A stretch of DNA of 42,093 bases from Candidatus Methylomirabilota bacterium. Lineage in GTDB: Bacteria; Methylomirabilota; Methylomirabilia; Methylomirabilales; 2-02-FULL-66-22. This document shows positions 8,083 to 17,132 of this stretch, in pieces (position 1 is the first letter of the stretch; every line of letters begins with the position of its first letter). Location: NCBI GenBank assembly GCA_026387775.1, contig JAPLLC010000013.1, positions 1-42,093 of the forward strand, written 5' to 3'. Below the pieces are notes generated by a model, which searched no databases, was not told the origin of the DNA, and was given only the letters and a program-made list of their open reading frames with translations. The position numbers and the translations under genes are program-made.

Positions 8083-9099
8083 ATGGCTACGCTTCACGAT
8101 GTCGCTCACCTGGCCGGAGTCTCCACCGCCACGGTCTCGGCGACGATCAACGGGACTGCCATTGTCAGTCCCGCTCTCCAGGAGAAGGTTCGCAAGGCGG
8201 TCGCGGAGTTGGGGTACAATCCCGACGCGATCGCCAGGAGCCTGAAGACCGGGACGACCCGGACGCTCGGTCTGATCATCTCAGACATTGCAAACCCATT
8301 CTTCGCCGCTGTCATTCGGGGAATCGAGGACGTCGCCAACGAGCGGGGCTATGCACTGATGCTCTGCAATACCGACGAGCGGCCGGAGAAGGAGCGTGCA
8401 TACATGCAGCTCCTTCAATCGCGTCGGGTGGACGGCATGATCATGGCGCCGGTCGGGAAGCGCGAGGATTACGAGGACCTGGGCCGCGCGATGCCGGCCC
8501 CGGTCGTGTTCATCGATCGACGCGTCCCGGCCCAGGCAGACGCCGTGGTCGTCGACAATGTCCGCGGGGCGCGAGAGGCCGTCGGCTATCTTCTCGGCCT
8601 GGGACACCGTCGGATCGGGGTGATCAGCGGCCTTCCGCAGATCTCGACTTCGATAGAGCGGCTGGCGGGCTACCACCAGGCGCTGCACGAGGCCGGCCTG
8701 GAATCCGACCCGTTGCTCTTGAAGGTGGGCTACTCGAGGCTCGAGGGAGGGTATCGGGCCGCGCTGGAGCTCCTGGCGATGCCTGATCGCCCCACCGCGA
8801 TCTTCGCGAGCAACAATCTGATGGTCATCGGTCTCATGCGGGCAGTGGCAGAGCGGGGGCTCGCCTGTCCGGCCGCCGTGTCGGTCGTTGGCTTCGACGA
8901 TTTCGACTGGGCCTCCGTCTTCCAGCCGCGCCTGACCACCGTGGCGCAGCCGACGTACGAGATGGGGGTGAAGGCGGCCGAGCTCCTCTTCGCGCGAATG
9001 GGCGGGGAGCGGAACCGTGAGCGGCAGGAGATTGTCCTGGCCCCTCAGCTGATCATCCGGGATTCGTGCGCCGTGCCGCCGGAGGGAAGTGATGCCTGA
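8083..9099 (+). CDS. LacI/GalR-family transcriptional repressor
   Basis: The 338-residue protein has a LacI N-terminal helix-turn-helix (ATLHDVAHLAGVSTATVSAT, residues 2-21), the hinge-helix region ending in ARSLKTG near residue 55, and a periplasmic-binding-protein-like effector domain starting TLGLIISDIANPFF. VSATING replaces the usual VSRVLN, so an operator-contact Arg is Ala. The ribosome site is weak-to-moderate (GGAGAAGG). The tandem operator upstream suggests self-regulation. The gene overlaps the next (PfkB kinase) by 8 bases, tying it to the sugar cluster up to about 20379. The effector is probably the imported sugar or a phosphorylated intermediate. Confidence 0.95.
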   Translation: MATLHDVAHLAGVSTATVSATINGTAIVSPALQEKVRKAVAELGYNPDAIARSLKTGTTRTLGLIISDIANPFFAAVIRGIEDVANERGYALMLCNTDERPEKERAYMQLLQSRRVDGMIMAPVGKREDYEDLGRAMPAPVVFIDRRVPAQADAVVVDNVRGAREAVGYLLGLGHRRIGVISGLPQISTSIERLAGYHQALHEAGLESDPLLLKVGYSRLEGGYRAALELLAMPDRPTAIFASNNLMVIGLMRAVAERGLACPAAVSVVGFDDFDWASVFQPRLTTVAQPTYEMGVKAAELLFARMGGERNRERQEIVLAPQLIIRDSCAVPPEGSDA

Positions 9100-10078
9100 C
9101 GCCCGCGTCGACGTGGCATGCCTCGGGGAGGCGCTGGTCGATCTGGTCTCGACCAAGTCCGGCGTTCGACTGGACCGCGCGCCTGCGTTCCGCAAGGCCG
9201 CCGGCGGCGCCCCGGCGAACGTCGCCGTCGGGGTTGCGCGGCTCGGACGACGCAGCGGATTCATCGGCGCGCTAGCGAATGACCCGCTTGGTCGGTTTCT
9301 CGGCGAGACTCTCAGGCGTGCTGGGGTGGACGTTCGTGCGACTCGGCGGTCCCGACACCGGACGGCCCTGGCCTTGGTGTCGCTCGCCTTGGACGGGGAT
9401 CGTGAGTTTCTGTTCTACGGCGACCGAGCGGCCCACTTTGACCTGACACTCACGGCGCAGATGCGCAGGATGATCCGCAACGCCCGTATTTTCCACTTTG
9501 GTTCCATCAGCCTGATCCAGGATCCGGCGCGGACCGCGACGATGGAGGCGATCCGCGAGGCCCGCGCCGCCGGTGCCCTGTGTTCCTATGATCCCAACTT
9601 GCGCCTGAATCTGTGGCCGGACGCCGGCTGCGCCCGCCGGTGGATGTGGGACGCCCTCGGCTTCGCCGATGTTGTAAAGGTCAACGAGGAGGAGATGACC
9701 TTCCTCACCGGCCGAACAGGTGTAGCGGGAGGGCTACGCGCTCTGACGGCGGCCGGTCCCCGCCTGGCGATCATGACCCAAGGTGCGCGCGGCTGCGCCT
9801 TTCGATCGCCGGGCGGCGAGGGACAGGTTCCGGGCTATCCCGCGCACGTCCTGGACACGACAGGAGCGGGGGATGCGTTCATGGCCGGGCTTTTGGCCGG
9901 CTTGCTCGATCCGCTGACAGTGCGCCCGATCGCGCTTCCCCTCGTTCCGCGGTTGGAATGGGTCCTGGCCTATGCGAATGCGGCGGCCGCTCTGAGCACG
10001 GAGCGGCGGGGGGGCATCCCCAGTCTTCCGTCGCGTCGGCGCGTGGACGCTTTTCTTCGGGCGCTACCGGTCCGTTGA
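9092..10078 (+). CDS. PfkB-family carbohydrate kinase (fructokinase-like)
   Basis: The ATG at 9092 follows GGAGGGAAGTG and overlaps the LacI stop by 8 bases. The 328-residue protein starts VACLGEALVDLV and has the PfkB signature 1 region (GGAPANVAVGVARLG, about residue 35) and signature 2 DTTGAGDAFMAGLLAG (about 262), with the catalytic Asp in GAGD. It most resembles fructokinases or 2-keto-3-deoxygluconate kinases. Its translational coupling to the repressor indicates it phosphorylates the cluster's sugar or a ketose made from it by the downstream dehydrogenases. The exact substrate is not readable. Confidence 0.93.
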   Translation: MPDARVDVACLGEALVDLVSTKSGVRLDRAPAFRKAAGGAPANVAVGVARLGRRSGFIGALANDPLGRFLGETLRRAGVDVRATRRSRHRTALALVSLALDGDREFLFYGDRAAHFDLTLTAQMRRMIRNARIFHFGSISLIQDPARTATMEAIREARAAGALCSYDPNLRLNLWPDAGCARRWMWDALGFADVVKVNEEEMTFLTGRTGVAGGLRALTAAGPRLAIMTQGARGCAFRSPGGEGQVPGYPAHVLDTTGAGDAFMAGLLAGLLDPLTVRPIALPLVPRLEWVLAYANAAAALSTERRGGIPSLPSRRRVDAFLRALPVR

Positions 10079-10150
10079 CAAGTTCACGACTTGCGGAACC
10101 GCATGCGCGTTGTGCTGGAATGGGCTGCGAGCATCCGCATGGAGGGTAAG

Positions 10151-11170
10151 ATGCAGGCAAGTGTCTACCGCGGGCCGGGGAAGATCGGGCTGGAGCCTCG
10201 GGGGGCGCCACGTCCGGGCCCGACCGATCTCGTGATTCAGGTGCGAGCCTGTGGCCTCTGCGGCACCGATATGCACATCCTGGAGGGCGAGTTCCCGGCG
10301 GCTCCCGGGATCGTGCTGGGTCATGAATTCGCCGGAGTGGTGACCGAGGTCGGCGCGGCTGTCACCGCCTTCAAGCCCGGGGATCATGTGGCCGTGGATC
10401 CGAATATCGCCTGTGGCCTGTGCCCGGCCTGTCAGCGCGGAGATGTCCACCTCTGCGACGACCTGCAGGCCCTGGGAGTCACGCGGGACGGAGGGTTCGC
10501 CGAGATGGCCGTGCTCCCGGCCTCCCAGGCCTACCGAGTGCCGGAGCAGCTCTCCCTTGAGGCATGCGCGCTCGCGGAGCCCCTCTCGTGCTGTCTCCAC
10601 GGCCTCGACCAGGCCGGGATCCGGACGGGTGATCGGGTGCTGGTCATCGGCGCGGGTCCGATTGGGCTGCTGATGGTCCAGCTGGCCCGGGGGTCGGGGG
10701 CTGCCGTCGTCGGGGTCACCGACCCCTTCGAGGCCAAGCGCGCGCTGGCCCGTCGGCTGGGAGCGGACCGCGCTGTCGACCCGGCCGGCGGCGATGTCAC
10801 GGATCGGCTCGGGGATCTGGCCCCGCGCGGATTCGATGTGGTACTCGAATGCGTCGGGCGCCCGGCCACCGCGGCCCAGGCGCTGGGCCTCGCACGCCGC
10901 GGGGGAACGGTCGTCTGGTTTGGCGTGAATCCGCCGGGCGCCACCGTCCCTGTCGAGCCCTACATGATCTATCGAAATGAGCTCACCATCCGCGCGGCCT
11001 TCGTGAATCCTCACACCTTCGCTCGGGCGGTCACGCTTCTCGCGCAGAGGCGCATCCAGGCGGAGCCGCTCCTCTCGCATCGATTCCCACTGGGCGGGGT
11101 GGCCGAGGGCATCGCGATGATGAAGACGGGGCAGGCCGTGAAGGCGCTGGTCCTGCCGAACGGTGGGTGA
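10151..11170 (+). CDS. Zinc-dependent MDR alcohol/polyol dehydrogenase
   Basis: The start at 10151 has GGAGGGTAAG immediately before it and gives 339 residues; the track's 20 extra residues lack support. Catalytic zinc ligands are visible in CGLCGTD and GHEFAG, and the four structural-zinc cysteines in CGLCPACQRGDVHLC. The Rossmann fold starts VLVIGAGPIGLL. It resembles L-iditol, threonine or sorbitol dehydrogenases that convert a secondary alcohol to a ketone with NAD(P). A paralogous dehydrogenase follows after 28 bases, so the pair may act on successive or alternative hydroxyls of the same substrate. Confidence 0.93.
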   Translation: MQASVYRGPGKIGLEPRGAPRPGPTDLVIQVRACGLCGTDMHILEGEFPAAPGIVLGHEFAGVVTEVGAAVTAFKPGDHVAVDPNIACGLCPACQRGDVHLCDDLQALGVTRDGGFAEMAVLPASQAYRVPEQLSLEACALAEPLSCCLHGLDQAGIRTGDRVLVIGAGPIGLLMVQLARGSGAAVVGVTDPFEAKRALARRLGADRAVDPAGGDVTDRLGDLAPRGFDVVLECVGRPATAAQALGLARRGGTVVWFGVNPPGATVPVEPYMIYRNELTIRAAFVNPHTFARAVTLLAQRRIQAEPLLSHRFPLGGVAEGIAMMKTGQAVKALVLPNGG

Positions 11171-11198
11171 GCGCACCTGCCCCCCGAGGAGTGCGCGC

Positions 11199-12239
11199 AT
11201 GAGTTCCATGCTGGCTGCCGTCTTGTATCGGCCCAGAGACGTTCGGCTGGAGCGCCGGCCGGTGCCGGATCCCGGTGCGGGAGAGGTGCTCGTCCGGATC
11301 CGCGCGGTCGGCGTCTGCGGCTCCGATGTGCACTATTATGCGGAGGGCCGGATCGGCCGCTACGTCATCGAGCGTCCGCTTGTCCTGGGCCACGAGTGCG
11401 CCGGGGAGGTGGTCCAGCACGGTCCGGGGGTCTCGTCGCCGCGGATCGGCACCCGGGTCGCCCTCGAGCCGGGCGCCCCGTGCCGTCGTTGCCGGTATTG
11501 CCAGGCGGGTCGGTACAATCTCTGCCCGCAGGTGATTTTCATGGCCACCCCGCCGGTCGATGGGGCGTTTGCGGAGTATGTGGCGTGGCCGGCGGACCTC
11601 GCCTTCCCGTTGCCCGAGAACGTCTCCCTGGCCGAAGGGGCCCTGATCGAGCCGCTCGCGGTCGGCATGCATGCCATGCGCCGGGCCAGCCTCGTGCCCG
11701 GCGCAACCCTGCTCATCCAGGGGGCCGGCCCGATCGGCCAGATGACGCTCCTGGCCGCCCGTGCCGCCGGCGCGGGCCGCATCTTCGTCACGGACCTGGA
11801 TGGATCCCGCCTGGCGGTGGCGAAGAACCACGGAGCGGACGCGGTGCTGAATCCGGCCGAGGGAGAGCTGTACGAGGCGCTCGCAGACCTCACCGACGGG
11901 GAAGGGGTGGACGTGGTAGTCGAGGCCGCCGGGTCGGCGCCGACCATCCGGCAGAGTCTCGAACTCGTCCGGCGTGGGGGCACCATCGTCTGGATTGGCC
12001 TGCCAGCCAAGGATCCGGTCGAGGTGAGCGCACTCCAGGCGATCGACAAGGAGGTCAACGTCTTCGGAGTGTTCCGGTATGCGAACGTGTACGCGGATGC
12101 CATTCGGCTCGTGGCGGCCGGCCGGATTCCGCTCGGCGGGCTGGTCACGCATCGCCTGCCGCTGTCGCGAGTCGGTGAGGCGCTGGCGCTGGCCGGGGAG
12201 CGGAAGAGCGCCGCGATGAAGGTGCTGGTCGAACTCTAA
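11199..12239 (+). CDS. Second zinc-dependent MDR polyol dehydrogenase (sorbitol/xylitol type)
   Basis: The ATG at 11199 follows GAGGAG and yields 346 residues. Catalytic zinc motifs are VGVCGSDVHYYAEGRIG and GHECAG. The HYY..G.IG form is typical of sorbitol and xylitol dehydrogenases. Structural-zinc cysteines occur in CRRCRYCQAGRYNLC, and a Rossmann motif lies in IQGAGPIGQM. It is clearly paralogous to the preceding gene but not a recent duplicate, since the two differ at most positions. It presumably oxidises a polyol or sugar imported by the ABC system encoded about 1.6 kb downstream. Confidence 0.93.
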   Translation: MSSMLAAVLYRPRDVRLERRPVPDPGAGEVLVRIRAVGVCGSDVHYYAEGRIGRYVIERPLVLGHECAGEVVQHGPGVSSPRIGTRVALEPGAPCRRCRYCQAGRYNLCPQVIFMATPPVDGAFAEYVAWPADLAFPLPENVSLAEGALIEPLAVGMHAMRRASLVPGATLLIQGAGPIGQMTLLAARAAGAGRIFVTDLDGSRLAVAKNHGADAVLNPAEGELYEALADLTDGEGVDVVVEAAGSAPTIRQSLELVRRGGTIVWIGLPAKDPVEVSALQAIDKEVNVFGVFRYANVYADAIRLVAAGRIPLGGLVTHRLPLSRVGEALALAGERKSAAMKVLVEL

Positions 12240-12307
12240 CGCACGTCCGAGCGGGCCGAGACGCCGCAGAGGTTCTGCGCGGCGCGGCGCGTGGGCGATA
12301 CAGGGTG

Positions 12308-13744
12308 ATGTCCATGTCGATCGGGTACAGAGGGGCGGATGTCGTGGTGGCCGGCGGAGGCGTGGCCGGATTCTGCGCTGCAATCGCTGCGGCTCGGGCG
12401 GGGGCCGATACCCTCCTGGTTGACCGGAATGGGTTTCTGGGAGGGATGTTCACCGGGGGCAACATGACGGTCCTGAACTGCCCTCCGGCGGGGGGGATCG
12501 GCAAGGAGATCGTGGACGCCTTGGCGGCCGACGGGTGCGCCAAACGGTGTCCGGACGACCCCCCCAATTATCCGATCTTCCACTATGCCGCCGAGTACTC
12601 GACTATGAACGTCGTCTACGACGCGGAGATGGCGAAGATCCTCCTGTTCCGCATCGCCAGGCAGGCCGGCGTGCGGCTCCTCTTGCACAGCTTTGTGACC
12701 GGTGCCGTGGTCGAAGGGAGCCGGGTCACGGGCTTCATGGTTGCGAACAAGTCCGGGGCGCAGCTAATTACGGGGAAGGTGGTCGTGGACGCGACCGCCG
12801 ATGGAGACATCGCCGCGGACGCGGGTGCGACCTTCAGGAAGGGGCAGACCGAGAAGGGGATCCTCTTTGCCATGACGATGCTGGTCCGCCTCAGCCATGT
12901 GGACTGGCCCAAGGTGTCGGAATACTCGAAGACGGACTACGGGTTGGACAGGGCCATCGCGGCGGCGATCGCACGCGGAGAGCTTCCGTATTACAAGCCG
13001 CGAGAGCGGAACATGGTCAACTATTGGGGCCACGCGCGGCCGGAATTGAGCCACCTGCTCCATGAGGACGGGGCGCTTCTCTGGGGCGGGACCGTCGAGG
13101 AAGTAGACGGGACGAAGGTGGACGACCTGACGCGCGCGGAGGTGGAAGCACGTGAGCAACTTATCTCCGAGTTGACGTTCCTCAGAAAGCACATTCCGGG
13201 ATTCGGGGCGGCGCGGATCGAGAGCACGGGGACGATCGGTGTTCGGGACACCCGCCATATCGTCGGCGAGGCGACACTCACCGGGAAGGACATCCTGGCC
13301 CGGCGGTCGTTTCCGGACGGGGTGGCGTACAATGTCAAGGGCGGCTTTCCTGCCAACGACATTCCGTACGGCTGCCTGGTGCCCCGGGATGTGGATGGGC
13401 TCCTGGTCACCGGCAACTGCATCTCCGTGATCCCCGGGTCGACGGAGATGGGATTCCAACTCGGCTCCTTCAACAACCTGAAGGACATTCCGACGATGTG
13501 GACGATCGGGGAGGCGGCGGGAGCCGCGGCCGCGCTCAGCGTGCGCATAGGGGCGGAGCCGCGGGCGCTCGATCCCGCGATCGTGCGTCATCACCTCTTC
13601 GCTCAGGGGGCGCTTCTGGCGCCCGATCGCGTTGCAGAACAGGAGGGCGCCCCAATGCCAAGCGGGCGGACCGCGAGGGCGTACTACGAGGCGGTCCTGG
13701 CGGACATGACTGCGCATTGGCGGCGTATGGGTGAGGTGGAGTGA
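12308..13744 (+). CDS. FAD-dependent oxidoreductase (FAD_oxidored type), copy 1
   Basis: The 478-residue protein opens with a dinucleotide-binding fold, VVVAGGGVAGFCAAIAAARAG (about residues 13-33), followed by the LLVDRNGFLGG strand. A second conserved block, VVDATADGDIAADAGA, matches PF12831-type oxidoreductases, including the succinate-dehydrogenase-like ATGDGD segment. There is no signal peptide, so it is probably cytoplasmic or peripheral. ATG at 12308 is chosen over the overlapping GTG at 12305. It precedes the ABC binding-protein gene by 65 bases. Family members are often annotated only as FAD-dependent oxidoreductases and no substrate can be assigned. A distant paralog lies at 17133. 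Confidence 0.88.
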   Translation: MSMSIGYRGADVVVAGGGVAGFCAAIAAARAGADTLLVDRNGFLGGMFTGGNMTVLNCPPAGGIGKEIVDALAADGCAKRCPDDPPNYPIFHYAAEYSTMNVVYDAEMAKILLFRIARQAGVRLLLHSFVTGAVVEGSRVTGFMVANKSGAQLITGKVVVDATADGDIAADAGATFRKGQTEKGILFAMTMLVRLSHVDWPKVSEYSKTDYGLDRAIAAAIARGELPYYKPRERNMVNYWGHARPELSHLLHEDGALLWGGTVEEVDGTKVDDLTRAEVEAREQLISELTFLRKHIPGFGAARIESTGTIGVRDTRHIVGEATLTGKDILARRSFPDGVAYNVKGGFPANDIPYGCLVPRDVDGLLVTGNCISVIPGSTEMGFQLGSFNNLKDIPTMWTIGEAAGAAAALSVRIGAEPRALDPAIVRHHLFAQGALLAPDRVAEQEGAPMPSGRTARAYYEAVLADMTAHWRRMGEVE

Positions 13745-13809
13745 GGCCGCGCACCCACGCAGAGACTGGAGTCGAGACGCAGGCCGGACCCTAAACAGGA
13801 GGACAGGAG

Positions 13810-15084
13810 ATGAGACACAGGATGCTGGTGGGGATGGCGGGGCTCCTCGCAACGCTGGTGTTACTGACGGGCGCTGTCGACGCCGCGACGACACTCCGCA
13901 TCGTCTTCCCGGGCACATCGGAGACCGAGAAGCAGGGGTCGCTCCGGTTGAAGGCTCTCGCGGAGAGCAAGTTCCCGGACATCAAGATCGAGTTCATGTA
14001 TCTCGGGTGGCCCGATCTGGAGAAGAAGCTGTCTGTCATGCTGCCCGGCGGCGACATCCCGGATCTGGTGCAGCAGCAGGAGGCGACGACGCTGGTGGCG
14101 ATGGGCGCCCTCGAGCCGCTCGACGGCTATCTCAGCCGTCCTGGCAGTCCGAAGAAGGAGCAGTTTGTCGAGGGGGCGTGGGACTTCTCCGTCTATGGCG
14201 GGAAGCTGTACACCATCCCGATCCGTGCCGTCTCGTTCGGCTTGCTGGTCCGGGAGGACCTGCTGAACGCCGCCGGGATGAAATTGACCGACCTCAAGAC
14301 CTGGGATGACCTGAAGAAGGCCGCCAAGGCCATGACGAAGGGCAACGTGTACGGCTACACCTACGCGCTGGGGCAGCCGCGCTTCGCCTGGCGGGAGGGG
14401 CCCTACATCGCGGGATACAGCAACGACGTGGACCTCTCGGACACGAGCGATGCCGCCAAGGCAAAATATCTCGAAGTGCTGCGTCTCTTCAAGGATCTCT
14501 ACCCCTCGATGTCGCCGACGACGAAGGTGATGGGCTTGCGGGACGCGATGCAGGCCTGGGCCCTGGGGAACGCGGCGATGTTCGCGACCGGGGACTACGT
14601 CGTCGCGAACGTGTACCCCATCAATCCGAAATTCCTGGCGTCCACCCGCGCCGTCGCTTTCCCCAAGGGACCCTCGGGAAAGCGCTCCGGCGGAATCATC
14701 TCCAACGTGGGGTGGGCAATGTTCAAGGGCAGCAAGCACAAAGAGGAGGCCTGGAAGGTCCTCAGCCTCTTCACGAGCCTGGAAAACCTCACGGAGGAGT
14801 CGGCCATGCTGAACACGCCGGCTCGCCGCGACATCGACATGGCGAAGGTGTCCGGCTTTGCGGCGAAGTTCTACCCGGACGCCGTGGAGTCCAATAAACG
14901 CATCATCGGCGACTTTGTGGAGAACGTCCATCCCGCGACCAAGGCGATGAACAAGATCCTTCGCCGCGAGGAGATGGAGGTCGTGTTCCAGAAATTCATG
15001 ATCGAGATGCTGGACGGAAAGCTGACCCCCGAGCAGGCGTACGAGAAGATCAAGGTGGAGATCGAGAAGATCAAGCGCGGCTAG
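13810..15084 (+). CDS. Sugar ABC transporter substrate-binding protein
   Basis: The 424-residue protein starts behind an AGGAGGACAGGAG site and has a Sec signal peptide (MRHRMLVGMAGLLATLVLLTG, cleavage after VDA). The mature part is a family-1 (SBP_bac_1) binding protein: TLRIVFPGTS, then GGDIPDLVQQQEATTLVAMG, where PDLV is a common carbohydrate-binding-protein motif. It delivers a sugar or polyol to the two permeases encoded downstream. A perfect 13-bp hairpin (15091-15125) follows the stop codon and may keep this gene expressed above the permeases. No ATPase gene is nearby. Confidence 0.93.
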   Translation: MRHRMLVGMAGLLATLVLLTGAVDAATTLRIVFPGTSETEKQGSLRLKALAESKFPDIKIEFMYLGWPDLEKKLSVMLPGGDIPDLVQQQEATTLVAMGALEPLDGYLSRPGSPKKEQFVEGAWDFSVYGGKLYTIPIRAVSFGLLVREDLLNAAGMKLTDLKTWDDLKKAAKAMTKGNVYGYTYALGQPRFAWREGPYIAGYSNDVDLSDTSDAAKAKYLEVLRLFKDLYPSMSPTTKVMGLRDAMQAWALGNAAMFATGDYVVANVYPINPKFLASTRAVAFPKGPSGKRSGGIISNVGWAMFKGSKHKEEAWKVLSLFTSLENLTEESAMLNTPARRDIDMAKVSGFAAKFYPDAVESNKRIIGDFVENVHPATKAMNKILRREEMEVVFQKFMIEMLDGKLTPEQAYEKIKVEIEKIKRG

Positions 15085-15090
15085 GGCCGG

Positions 15091-15125
15091 CCCCGGAGGC
15101 CCGATCCACGGGCGGGCCTCCGGGG
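15091..15125 (+). terminator. GC hairpin between binding-protein and permease genes (system 1)
   Basis: CCCCGGAGGCCCG (15091-15103) pairs perfectly with CGGGCCTCCGGGG (15113-15125) across a 9-base loop, 6 bases after the stop codon. No T-tract follows, so partial attenuation or 3'-end protection of the binding-protein mRNA is more likely than full termination. Confidence 0.65.
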
Positions 15126-15207
15126 ATTCGCCGGAACGACGCCATGCAATACTTCCCATTTCGAGCTTTCCGTGAAACTGGATGCCTCGGCGTACGGTTG
15201 TGGGAGC

Positions 15208-15232
15208 GGCGGCGGCGCGAGATGCCGCCGCC
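15208..15232 (+). repeat. Second hairpin in the same gap
   Basis: GGCGGCGGC (15208-15216) and GCCGCCGCC (15224-15232) form a perfect 9-bp stem with a 7-base loop, about 85 bases before the permease start. It may add to attenuation between the binding protein and permeases; this is inference. Confidence 0.45.
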
Positions 15233-15318
15233 CTCCTGCCGATCGTGCCTACCAAGAGAAGGTCGCGCCAAGAGGGAGATCGCTTGATACTGCCCGGCAG
15301 CGGCCAAGGGAGTTCTCT

Positions 15319-16248
15319 ATGATGGCTGTCCGCCCGACGGAGACGATGCGCTGGCGCTTCGGCGCACGGGTGTGGCAGTACCGGGTCCCGTACCTGCTGC
15401 TGTTGCCCAGCGTCCTCTATCTCGCGGGCTTCACGCTGTACCCCATTCTGAACGTGTTTTATCTCAGCGTGACCGATCTGCACCTCGTGAAGTCCCTGGT
15501 CCCGCACTTCGTCGGGCTCCGGAACTACGTGGAGCTCCTGCGTGACGATGCCGACTTTCGGGGCATCTTCGTGAACACGCTGGTGTGGACGTTCGGCAGC
15601 ACGGCGCTCCAGTTCCTTCTCGGCCTCGGGACGAGCCTGATCTTGAACGCCAAGCTGCCGGGACGCGCTTTCTGGCGGGGCATCATGCTGGTCCCCTGGG
15701 TGACCCCGATCATCGTAGTCGGCATCATCTGGCGATGGATCTATGATGGCAACTACGGCCTGCTCAACTACTACCTCCAGCAGAGCGGCCTCATCGATCG
15801 CTATGTCGTCTGGCTCGCCGACGGGCGCACCGTCTGGCCGGCGCTCCTGCTCGCCAGCACATGGAAGGGGTATCCCTACATGTGCCTGATGCTACTGGCT
15901 GGGTTGCAGACGATCCCGAACGAGATCTACGAGGCTGCGGACGTGGATGGGGCGAGCGGTGTGCGCCGGTTCTGGTACGTGACGCTTCCCTTGCTGAAGC
16001 CAGTGGCGGGTATCGTCACGCTCGTGGCTCTCGTTCTCACCTGGAACAATTTTCAGATGATCTGGGTCCTGACCGAGGGCGGGCCGGCCTACGCGACCAG
16101 CGTCCTGGCGACCTACGTGTTCACCAAGGGCTTCGTGTTCTTCCAGTTGGGCTCCGGGTCCGCCGTGGCCGGCATCTCCACGCTCGTCGTGCTGCTGCTG
16201 TGCCTCGTGTACGGGTGGGCCCTGCGGATCGAGGAGCGCAATCCATGA
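15319..16248 (+). CDS. Sugar ABC transporter permease 1 (MalF/UgpA type)
   Basis: The start is set at ATG 15319 (AAGGGAG upstream), giving 309 residues. The track's 49-residue extension runs through the second hairpin and is rejected. There are six membrane segments, beginning VPYLLLLPSVLYLAGFTLYP. The cytoplasmic EAA loop reads EIYEAADVDGASGVRRFWYVTLPLL (about residues 200-225), the docking site for the ABC ATPase. Its stop codon overlaps the ATG of permease 2 (ATGA), so the two are translationally coupled. Confidence 0.93.
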   Translation: MMAVRPTETMRWRFGARVWQYRVPYLLLLPSVLYLAGFTLYPILNVFYLSVTDLHLVKSLVPHFVGLRNYVELLRDDADFRGIFVNTLVWTFGSTALQFLLGLGTSLILNAKLPGRAFWRGIMLVPWVTPIIVVGIIWRWIYDGNYGLLNYYLQQSGLIDRYVVWLADGRTVWPALLLASTWKGYPYMCLMLLAGLQTIPNEIYEAADVDGASGVRRFWYVTLPLLKPVAGIVTLVALVLTWNNFQMIWVLTEGGPAYATSVLATYVFTKGFVFFQLGSGSAVAGISTLVVLLLCLVYGWALRIEERNP

Positions 16249-17084
16249 CCCGGCGGCGACTCCGGACCCTGGGCCTGTGGGGCGGACTACTGCTCGTCAT
16301 GGCCTTCACGCTCCTTCCTTACGCATGGCTCGTGATCAGCTCGTTCAAGCCCTCGGTGGAGATCTTCACGCAGACGCCGAGCTGGCGCATCCACGAGTTC
16401 AGTTGGCGAAATTACCAGTGGGCGCTGGGTCCGACGGGCGCGGACCTCGGGGTGTACTTCTGGAACACCATCGTCGCCGCAGGATCGACCGCGATCCTCA
16501 CCGCGATCCTCGCCTCGATGGCGGGGTACGCCATGGCCCGGTATGCGTTCCCGGGCCGACGAATCCTTGCGATGGCCCTCCTGCTCTCGCCCATGTTCCA
16601 GGGTCCGCCGGTGATGATTCCGTTCTATCGCATTCTCTCGGCCCTCCGGCTCCTGAACACGATCCCGGGGCTGGTCCTCGTCTATCTGTCCCTCACCCTG
16701 CCCATCTGCATCTGGCTCATGGCAGGCTTCTTCCGAGGCCTACCCCGAGAACTGGAGGAGGCCGCGCTCGTGGACGGCTGTGGGCCGTACCGCGCGTTCG
16801 TGCGGATCCTATTGCCGCTGACGCTGCCCGGACTGGCAGCGACGTCGCTGTACGCCTTCGTCGTTGCCTGGAACGACTATCAGTACGCACTCATTCTCAC
16901 CAGCTCGACCAACGCCAAGACGATTCAAATGGGACTGGCAGAGCTCATGACGTTCTTCGGACAGACGAACTGGGGCGGCATCATGGCGAGCGGTGTCCTG
17001 ACGACCCTCCCGGTGGTGCTGATCTTCATGTTCATCCAGCGCGCCCTGGTACAGGGAATCACCGCAGGGGCGCTGAAGTCCTAG
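16245..17084 (+). CDS. Sugar ABC transporter permease 2 (MalG/UgpE type)
   Basis: The real start is the ATG at 16245, which overlaps the previous stop as ATGA with GAGGAG upstream; the track's 407-residue frame includes a long unsupported extension. The 279-residue protein has six membrane segments (LLLVMAFTLLPYAWLVISSF first). The EAA loop is ELEEAALVDGCGPYRAFVRI, and the C-terminus IQRALVQGITAGALKS is typical of MalG-type subunits. It pairs with permease 1 and needs an ATPase encoded elsewhere. Confidence 0.93.
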   Translation: MTRRRLRTLGLWGGLLLVMAFTLLPYAWLVISSFKPSVEIFTQTPSWRIHEFSWRNYQWALGPTGADLGVYFWNTIVAAGSTAILTAILASMAGYAMARYAFPGRRILAMALLLSPMFQGPPVMIPFYRILSALRLLNTIPGLVLVYLSLTLPICIWLMAGFFRGLPRELEEAALVDGCGPYRAFVRILLPLTLPGLAATSLYAFVVAWNDYQYALILTSSTNAKTIQMGLAELMTFFGQTNWGGIMASGVLTTLPVVLIFMFIQRALVQGITAGALKS

Positions 17085-17132
17085 GATGGACACATATATC
17101 ATCGGGCGACGGCAGCGATGCGGGGGAAAGCA

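Noticed and set aside
13861-15507. 548-residue minus-strand frame opposite the binding protein and permease
   Set aside because: It crosses the 13-bp hairpin and two real genes; no domain seen.
15861-16244. N-terminal extension of the second permease frame
   Set aside because: It lies inside permease 1 in another frame; the ATGA overlap at 16245 gives a normal MalG length.
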